Assembly (NCBI GenBank): GCA_933207985.1
Contig: OW240921.1
Location: 112,768,314 to 112,832,313, forward strand
DNA: 64,000 nt
Source: Pelobates cultripes
Lineage: Eukaryota > Chordata > Amphibia > Anura > Pelobatidae
Reading direction: 5' to 3'
The notes under the pieces were generated by a model that saw nothing but the letters and a program-made list of their open reading frames with translations, searched no databases and was not told the DNA's origin. A program made the position numbers and the translations under genes. Shown piece by piece: positions 48,741 to 64,000 of the stretch; the stretch's first letter is position 1, and every line of letters begins with the position of its first letter.

Positions 48741-50041
48741 CGGATATGTACTAATATTAGCGAGGCCACATTGAGAAACCTCCCATGGCACCGCTAGGCT
48801 CCCTATTCTCTCACCTGTCATTCAGAGCGGGTTTGAGACTGGCCTTGAAAAAGTAGGAATGGCCAATGGTGACAGGCAGCAGACAAGGCTGCCAATTACA
48901 CCTCAAGTACAGTATGCAACGCAGCTATAGCTACTGGCATGTACTACATATGTACAACGCTTGTCTGCCAATTGGTCAAAATGAAACCGTAACTGTGTGC
49001 AATAGTTCTGGGCCAATCACCAGGCAATGGTACACATAGTATTTCTTATTGTGCAGAGCCAGCAGGAGCCCTTTTGGTTCCCCCCACACCTTAGAAACAA
49101 ATCTCTTCTAACGGAGCTTAAGTTGGAGCTGTATTGAAGCTCCTTAAAAGTGTGAGTGCACATTTTTTATTTAATTTACATCATTCCTAGTCTTATATAC
49201 TACACTATTGTGTTCCTTTGTTTTTTCTTTCTCTATTACATATACTAAACCGAGGACTATCTAGGCGCTGCACCTCCTCCCTGTTTTCTATGGAATCAGA
49301 TAAATGTTTAAAGCTTTTTTTTAAACACTTTAAGCGTGCGCAGGGGTGTGTGGGAAGAGGGACACTATAGTTTTAGGAAAGCAACTTTGTGTTCCTTTAA
49401 GTTGTTTTGATGCCTGTAGTATCCCTTTAACTCAAATTCAAAGTGTCTATGTTTAAGTGACGCACCATGGATCTCCACTTTCATCACTATGGAACAAATA
49501 TCAACTGATATTATTGCACAATGTGTTAAAATAAAATAAACTGAAAAGCACTGTTTCATTTTTATCGGTCATGAGTTACATTTGTAATTTTGTAGTTTTA
49601 CTGAGTTATTAACAAGTTTCATGGCTACAGAAGAGAAAATAGAAAATAACAGCCTTTTGTAAAACATTAGTTCACCAGTATAGGTTGGAGCAACATCTGC
49701 CAATATTAACAAAATGGGGGAGAAAACACAGGGATGCGAATAATACTTTATAAGATACAGTATGGTAATAAAAAACAAAACAAAAAAAAAACAAGAATCC
49801 TAAAAGACTTATAGAGAAAAGAAAGGAATAATAACTGTGAGATGCCAATGAAGAAATTATTGGAAACAATGGGACAAGGTCCTTAACTGTGTTCAAGAGA
49901 AAAATTGTCATAGAATTTATGAAGGGCCATAATAGATTGTGCATACTACAGGGCAAGATTGTATTACCTGCAAAAAACACTATTAGTAAGTAACCGAGAA
50001 CACCGAGTGCATCAGAATACACAAGCCATACAGACCCTCAC
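48741..50041. other. Intergenic, no gene
   Basis: No exon of the kinase recognised. GGGACACTATAGTTTTAGG at 49360-49378 and AGTATCCCTTTAAC near 49419 form the ends of a very short TTAA-type element. Confidence 0.4.
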
Positions 50042-50122
50042 AACCAGCACTGATCCAGGGTCTTAAACATGTGACATGTCATGATTCCCTTTTATTCCAG
50101 AAGTTTGGTCCTTAAGGGGTTA
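50042..50122. repeat. Fragment of the 9843-11896 type element end
   Basis: Ends TTGGTCCTTAAGGGGTTAA, the inverse form of the 9843 terminus. Confidence 0.6.
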
Positions 50123-50975
50123 AAATGAATGTAAATTGAAATAGGTAAATCCACTCACAAATAAAGAGCCAGTTAATTCTTGGCTCAAACTATAAGCGTT
50201 GTGGGATTATTTGGGGTCCCACTCCCTCTGCTGTATGTTGTGATAGGCGATCAGTGATAGTAGTCACCACTCCAATGATTCTTAAAAGTGCTTTATTTGC
50301 CAAACTGTGCATAAAAGTTAAAAAACAATAAGTGGTAGAATAAAAAGTCCTTGCAGTATGTGTGGTAAGTCTTTTCAAAATGCAAAATGCGTTTCACCCC
50401 TCTGGTGGCTTCCTCAGTTGCAGTATTGGTCCGCTGCAGAGTAAACACACAGCTTTATGTCTAAACACAGAGCCCTTGCAACTCACAAAGCGGGTAGAAC
50501 CCTGCTCGTCTACTTCAAACTAACCCTAAGGCTCCTCTGCAAAAATGCACCCTATACCTCGATCTGTCGGTATAAAGCCTTTCCCATCTACTTAAACCAA
50601 TGTCTATTACTATCAATTGCAGTAATGAAGGAACTGAAATATGTTGAGAATATAAGTCTATAAGAATATGCAATATGTCCTCAATATAGTAAACACATAG
50701 CCTTATTTCAACAGTATCGCTTGCCTTGATGGGTCGATAAAATTCTGCCAATCTATTTGAACCAAACTAACCTAAAGGTCCTCCGAGGGCAAGCACCCTA
50801 TATCTCGATAGGTAGATACCTGGGGCCATCAACTTAAATCAAAGATGGCCATGAAGCTCTGTGTATAACTATTTTTTACAGTAGTAAAGTGGAAACCCAA
50901 CACGTGTTTTGGTGCTGTACAGTGGCACCTTCATCAGGGTGTTATTAAAAGAAAGATCCTGTAGGTGCTACAAAT

Positions 50976-51221
50976 TTAAAGGGACACTATAGTCACCAGT
51001 GCAACTACATGTATTCCTAACCTATAGTGTTAACACGACCATCTAGCCCCCTTGGGCCCCTCATGCCTCCATAAGTATAGTAAAAATCTTACTGTATTCA
51101 AGCCAGAAGCTGTACATCTGCATGCTGAGACTTAGGAAAAACAAGCAGTCTGCTGACATGTGATAGCCTGATCCAATCACAGTGCTTCCCCATAGGATTG
51201 ACGACTATAGTGTCCCTTTAA
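50976..51221 (+). repeat. TTAA-type element, family C, short copy
   Basis: TTAA at 50976-50979 and 51218-51221; ends AGGGACACTATAGTCACC and CTATAGTGTCCC are perfect partners. Confidence 0.85.
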
Positions 51222-51278
51222 AATCAAGGCAGACTCGCCTCTATTTAATTCTCCAACCAATAGCAATCCACGTAGGCG

Positions 51279-51282
<4 letters not shown>

Positions 51283-51327
<45 letters not shown>
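51283..51327. repeat. (TA)n microsatellite
   Basis: About 22 TA units followed by CA-rich sequence. Confidence 0.95.
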
Positions 51328-51330
<3 letters not shown>

Positions 51331-51499
51331 CACACACACATACATACACACACCACAAAAAAAAAGTTATAATTTAAGACTGTATCACCTGTCAACTATT
51401 TAGTTACAAATAAAGTACTAATACACATATAGATTATATAAACATATATTTAGCGATTGTCATTATTTATATTTATGGTTTCATCAGAGTCTGAACAAA

Positions 51500-51775
51500 T
51501 GTTTAAAAAGCAACTAGATGCATGCTTGCAAAAACATAAAATTCAAGGATATAATTTTTCAATCATGGGGTAATAGCTTCTTGATCCAGGGATAATCTGA
51601 CTGCCATTCTGGGGTCAAGAAGGATTTTTTCCCTAGTTTGTGGCATAATTGAAAGCGCTTCGGACTGGGTTTTTTTGCCTCCTTTTGGATCAACAGCAAA
51701 AAACAAATGTGAGGAAGGTTGAACTTGATGGACGCAAGTCTCTTTTCAGACGATATAACTATGCAAATATTATTA
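51500..51775 (+). repeat. Anuran-common interspersed repeat
   Basis: GATCCAGGGATAATCTGACT, GGGTCAAGAAGGATTTTTTC and GGTTGAACTTGATGGACGCA are words I associate with an abundant, old frog repeat; its class is not certain. Confidence 0.6.
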
Positions 51776-53561
51776 TGGATCTATACTGTATTAATTGTTG
51801 TGGAGTTATGCTATTCTAGCTGCAGCATAGCACTTTCATTGTGACATCACACGATTCGTAATTCTTAGTTAAAGCCATGTCTTTCTGCCACTTTAAGATG
51901 ATATCACATGATGACATAATAGGAACAATATGATAGAAACATAACTGCAGGAGCTTCAGTGATTTCCAATTTCTCTTGAGTGACTTTGAGTAGCGAATAG
52001 TGTGATTTTGCCTATTTGTCCGGTTAATATTGAGATTACATCTTACAAGCAACAATGGTCAGCACGTACAAAGGTGAAAAAAATTTTTGGCACAGAAAAG
52101 GGATGTGAGAATCTAATTAGTCTATTTGTAGCAAGTAAAAGAAATTAAAATGGGAGATTTGCTTGAATAAAAAATAACGAACCCAATTATACTGAAAATT
52201 TGTCAATACTGGCATATGTAACAATTTATGAAACTCCTGGTACATTTCAAGAACATTCTTCATGATGCAGGTCCTCTTCACCTCCCGGTGTTTCAACTGC
52301 TAGGAACCAGGAACCATGTCTTTGTTGTACTCTCACACAACACTGAGACCTACGAAGGATCTTGCGAGACCACTGGATCCTCCATAGACAAACCAGAATA
52401 CACACGTCCCTGGCTCTAGCTTGCCCCCCTAAAAAGAGTTAAAATTCACCCTTATTCCAGGGCCGCGTGCATAAGGGCCGCATGCATCTGCCAGCTCTGG
52501 CTCTGCCCCCTGTCCGCCTTCTTGGCTGACACCATCAGAATCGATGTTTTCAGCTAATCCAAAGCATTCCCATATGATACTTTCTCAGGTTGTGCAGCAC
52601 TGACCTAGTTGCTGTCTGAGTGATTTCCACTGGATGTGTCCTTAGACAGTAATGTAAACACTGGATTTTCCCTGAAAACGCAGTGTTTATAACTAAATGT
52701 CTGGAATGACTAACATTGCTCACCAGAACAACTGCAATAAGATGACTATAGTGTCCCTTTAATGTAGTGATTCTGAGGCAAAGAGAATGACCCTGTAGAC
52801 TGAGCACTGTAAACACTACATTTTTCATTGCTGCATAACACCACCTTTTAGTGGTGTTTTCTGGGGCGGGCCTGCAATAGTTGCAGGACCAATGTTCGCT
52901 GCCCACCATTCCCTTCATGGTGATGCCAAACGCTCCCCATAGAAATACACTGAATGAGATGCTGATTGACGCAGATGATTCAATAAACATTATTAGTCAT
53001 TAAGATATATGGGTGTAGAATTCCAGCAGATCTAGTTTAAAATACATGCTGCCATGTTCTACGCACTCTACCCGTAGTTTAATTTAAATTTAATCCCTCC
53101 ACAACGACGTCCCCAAACTGAACTGGGTTGGACTTCCCATAAATTGGGACAGCCTTGTCCCTTTTGTAGGACAATATGTTTTATTTTCTAATGTAGAGAT
53201 AGTGGTAGTAAATGTAATGATTAAATAAAGTGCTACTCCAAACAAAAAATAAAAATGTGTCTTCTTTGGTAAGAGTAAGCCTTACCTACCCCCAATTAAA
53301 ATTATACTCTGGCAACAAAGGGATAGATCTATGTACGTGTTACACAGTAAAATGCTGCACATACAGGGGCTTCAAGCAACATTACCACTTTAAATCACTG
53401 AAGTGGTCATAGTGCGTTAATCATGTAACCTAAGACAATGTATAATCCACAGATCTTAATTTGACGAAATAAAGGTAGTAACATTAAATAAATACTAGAA
53501 GGAAAATTTTAAAACCTGAGTTTTGCACTTATTAAATATTACCTTTTTTTCTCTATAACAG
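51776..53561. other. Upstream of the first visible kinase exon
   Basis: No 5' kinase exon was recognised. 52640-52762 is a family C fragment in minus orientation (ends CTATAGTGTCCCTTTAA). 53222-53415 is a family D-like fragment. Confidence 0.45.
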
Positions 53562-62208
<8,647 letters not shown>

Positions 62209-62209
<1 letters not shown>

Positions 62210-62214
62210 ATAAA
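62209..62214 (+). terminator. Candidate poly(A) signal of the kinase
   Basis: AATAAA overlaps the last base of the stop codon. Two further AATAAA copies lie at 62536-62541 and about 62548-62553 and are equally plausible. Confidence 0.4.
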
Positions 62215-62935
62215 AATTTTTTATAATTTAAATTGTTATTCCTTTTTAGATTTGCTTGACTATGCGAATATATGATGAAATATTCTTGTTTTATTCCTGT
62301 TAATTTTTCCAATATATGGTGGTGGGCAAATAGCTGGCAAAACAATAGAAATTCAATCATTTTACTAAGTGGACATATTGGGACACTTCTGGTGTTGAGG
62401 ACCAAGATGAAGAAGTCATACGCCATTTCTCATTCAGTTAGTTATCTAATGGCTTATTGAGTATACTGCCCTATATCCTTCCCCATCACATCCAAACCTC
62501 TCAAAGTTTGTCTGGTTCTTCATTAGAATTCTAAGAATAAAAATTTAAATAAAATAAGAAACAAAAAGATTTTTATCAAACACGGTGGTCTGTGACAACG
62601 TTAATTTGAGCACAAAATGTAGAATAGCCGTCTGCTCCATATTTGATTATCCTGCATTCTTATTATTCTGATCGATTTAAGAAGATAAAGGTAGACGTTT
62701 TTAAAACAGGTAATGATCACTGGCCATTAGCAGAGACTTTGGACTTATCCAAAAGTTGCAGGACAATTGCCTTTATCTGAAGCAGGAGGATAAAATAAAT
62801 AGATTAAAGGGCCTTTAGATCAATTAGCGGCTTCTCTAGAAGTAGTTACTTTAGGTTAAACATTGTACCATTGCTGTTTGAATAAAAAACCACTGGAACA
62901 AATCACTAGAGTGCGCGTGCTGACAAGTTCTCTAT
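62210..62935. other. Kinase 3' flank
   Basis: The first half (to 62459) is the source of the duplicate at 62936-63213; the rest shows nothing. Confidence 0.5.
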
Positions 62936-63213
62936 GAAAGAGAACTCAATATGAAAAGAAAGAGGGATAAGAGCAAATACGAAAGTCAAACAATTTAAAG
63001 AAATAAAAGATTTTGAATAAAAGCTGAATTGCTTCACTCGGCAAATATATGATGCTAATTTCTCCGATGTTTGGTGGTAGACAAATACCTAGCAAAACTA
63101 TAGAAATTAAATAATTTTACCAAGTGGACATATTGTGACACTTCTGGTACTGAGGACAAAGATGAAGTTAGACGCAGGTTTCTCATTCAGTAATGGCTTG
63201 CTTAGTTTATGGG
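62936..63213 (+). pseudogene. Decayed duplicate of the kinase terminal-exon end and its 3' flank
   Basis: The stretch aligns by eye with 62133-62459. It repeats the RDLNRKRKK-coding region, the CAAACAATTT and TTGAATAAAA landmarks, and then the 3' flank with AAGTGGACATATTG and GGACACTTCTGG-like words. The coding part has a TAA where the original reads Ser, so it is not functional. It is a local direct duplication about 0.8 kb downstream, with small deletions. Confidence 0.8.
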
Positions 63214-63642
63214 CTCTGTTTTAAATAAAATGTATATTAAATATTTAGTAAGTGACATCACTATGCAGTTAAGGCCAGGCACAAGTGGGGCACATAATGC
63301 ATATGGGAAGGACAGGTCTAAGGGTTGTGGGAGGGCACCATGGAACGAAGGGCGCCATGCGGTGGACACAGCTGACCACAACCAGGGCCTGCACCCTGCC
63401 CTACATCTTTATTGGCCGTTGCGGAATCTCCCTCACTGGCCCGCTGTCTACCTGATGCAGAGGAGGCGGCCCCGAGTGCTTCTGTTCTGCACCCTCACCG
63501 GGTGCAGATACCAAGCAGTTCTCTTGCGATTTTGACATTCAGAGCATTGACACGCGTTACCATGGCAACACCGATACTATTAGTGCAGAGCTTGTGAGAG
63601 GAAGTCACTACAATGCATCCGTTGAAATGCTGGCATCGAAGA
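63214..63642. other. Gap between the kinase and FDXACB1 3' ends
   Basis: GC-richer than its surroundings at 63280-63500. It probably includes FDXACB1 3' UTR; no separate gene supported. Confidence 0.45.
63408..63413 (-). terminator. Candidate poly(A) signal of FDXACB1
   Basis: TTTATT on the plus strand is AATAAA for the gene, about 230 bp after its stop codon. No stronger candidate was seen closer. Confidence 0.4.
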
Positions 63643-64000
63643 TCATCGAAGAGTGACATTTAAACATCTTTGCAACTCTTCCCTTAATAGCAGTTGCATT
63701 GCTGATGCTTCATCATAGCTCAGTGCCCGATCACAAGACTGATAGGTAATCCTGTAACACAGACTGGTCTTTCCAGTTGTTATATTGTCAAACTGATCTT
63801 GCAGATGAATTTTGGTAATAGTTCCCTTGGTGACTTTCCGGGCTATAGTGTGAAACTCTAAGTCGTCAAATGCCGAAACATCTTCTACCCAGAAACTGAC
63901 ATCATGGGTGTAAGATGGGGGATGTAACGAGAAATACTGAAAGGTTTTCAGTCCATGTTTTCTGTACTGCTGCATAAATCGGTCATCTGCCGTCCACAGC
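63643..64000 (-). CDS. FDXACB1: FDXACB1 terminal exon, FDX-ACB domain (partial)
   Basis: From the right edge the minus strand reads LWTADDRFMQQYRKHGLKTF, then PPSYTHDVSFWVEDV, GKTSLCYRITYQSCDRALS and ends NVTLR before TGA at 63645-63643. This is a ferredoxin-fold anticodon-binding domain, the same fold as the C-terminus of mitochondrial phenylalanyl-tRNA synthetase (FARS2). FDXACB1 is preferred over FARS2 because human FDXACB1 and ALG9 are neighbours on one strand, as here. Its function is not established; RNA binding is inferred from the fold. The upstream part lies beyond base 64000. Confidence 0.88.
   Translation of the reverse strand, partial: LWTADDRFMQQYRKHGLKTFQYFSLHPPSYTHDVSFWVEDVSAFDDLEFHTIARKVTKGTITKIHLQDQFDNITTGKTSLCYRITYQSCDRALSYDEASAMQLLLREELQRCLNVTLR

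Noticed and set aside
63209..63597. Plus-strand ORFs of 61-108 codons
   Set aside because: GC-richer 3' flank of FDXACB1; no family resemblance.
63643..64000. FARS2 (mitochondrial PheRS) as the identity
   Set aside because: Same FDX-ACB fold, but the wording of the domain and the ALG9 neighbourhood favour FDXACB1.

Overview
The window looks like a piece of a large, repeat-rich vertebrate genome, most probably a frog or toad. It has spliced genes with long introns, hundreds of bases of palindromic TTAA-flanked elements, a Tc1-like transposon, L2/CR1- and L1-type LINE remnants, and short interspersed sequences with the 'tatagcgccaacatattccgcagcgctttaca' style of end that I associate with anurans. 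The anuran assignment is inference from repeat style and gene content; no species is claimed.

Three cellular genes can be read. (1) ALG9, an ER alpha-1,2-mannosyltransferase, runs on the minus strand from its start codon at 47302 to exon 13 at 6774. Thirteen exons join in frame (520 codons) with GT-AG junctions. The last coding part, about 85 residues in human ALG9, was not found and probably lies left of base 1. (2) A protein kinase of the AGC/PKC-delta-like type lies on the plus strand. Eight in-frame exons run from 53562 to a stop at 62209; the 5' exon(s) were not found. It keeps all catalytic residues, has Glu where PKCs carry the activation-loop Thr, keeps the GFSF hydrophobic motif, and ends in an unusual tail of three Lys/Arg-rich repeats. 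(3) The last exon of FDXACB1 (ferredoxin-fold anticodon-binding domain) lies on the minus strand from the right edge to a stop at 63643. ALG9 and FDXACB1 are neighbours on the same strand in human, so the kinase sits inside an otherwise conserved gene pair, divergent from ALG9 and convergent with FDXACB1.

Layout: 1-6773 is ALG9 last intron or downstream, with an L2/CR1-type LINE broken by an intact Tc1-like element (2647-4209). 6774-47302 is ALG9 with introns full of repeats: a 2-kb palindromic element (9843-11896), a 7-copy 48-bp minisatellite (14706-15043), a probable solo LTR (25008-26040), multi-hairpin TTAA elements (26040-26799, 33755-34256, 42379-42939), an L1 fragment (30386-31860), a 22-copy 36-bp minisatellite (32455-33256), a retroposed insert with a 14-bp target-site duplication (33650-35390) and an 844-bp fold-back (38171-39014). 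47160-47550 is the GC-rich ALG9 promoter region. 47550-53561 is intergenic or unfound kinase 5' region. 53562-62209 is the kinase, whose first visible intron holds a 670-bp fold-back. 62210-63642 holds a decayed duplicate of the kinase terminal exon and the FDXACB1 3' end.

The three genes do not form an operon or a shared pathway. Most novelty lies in the kinase and in the hairpin-rich mobile DNA.
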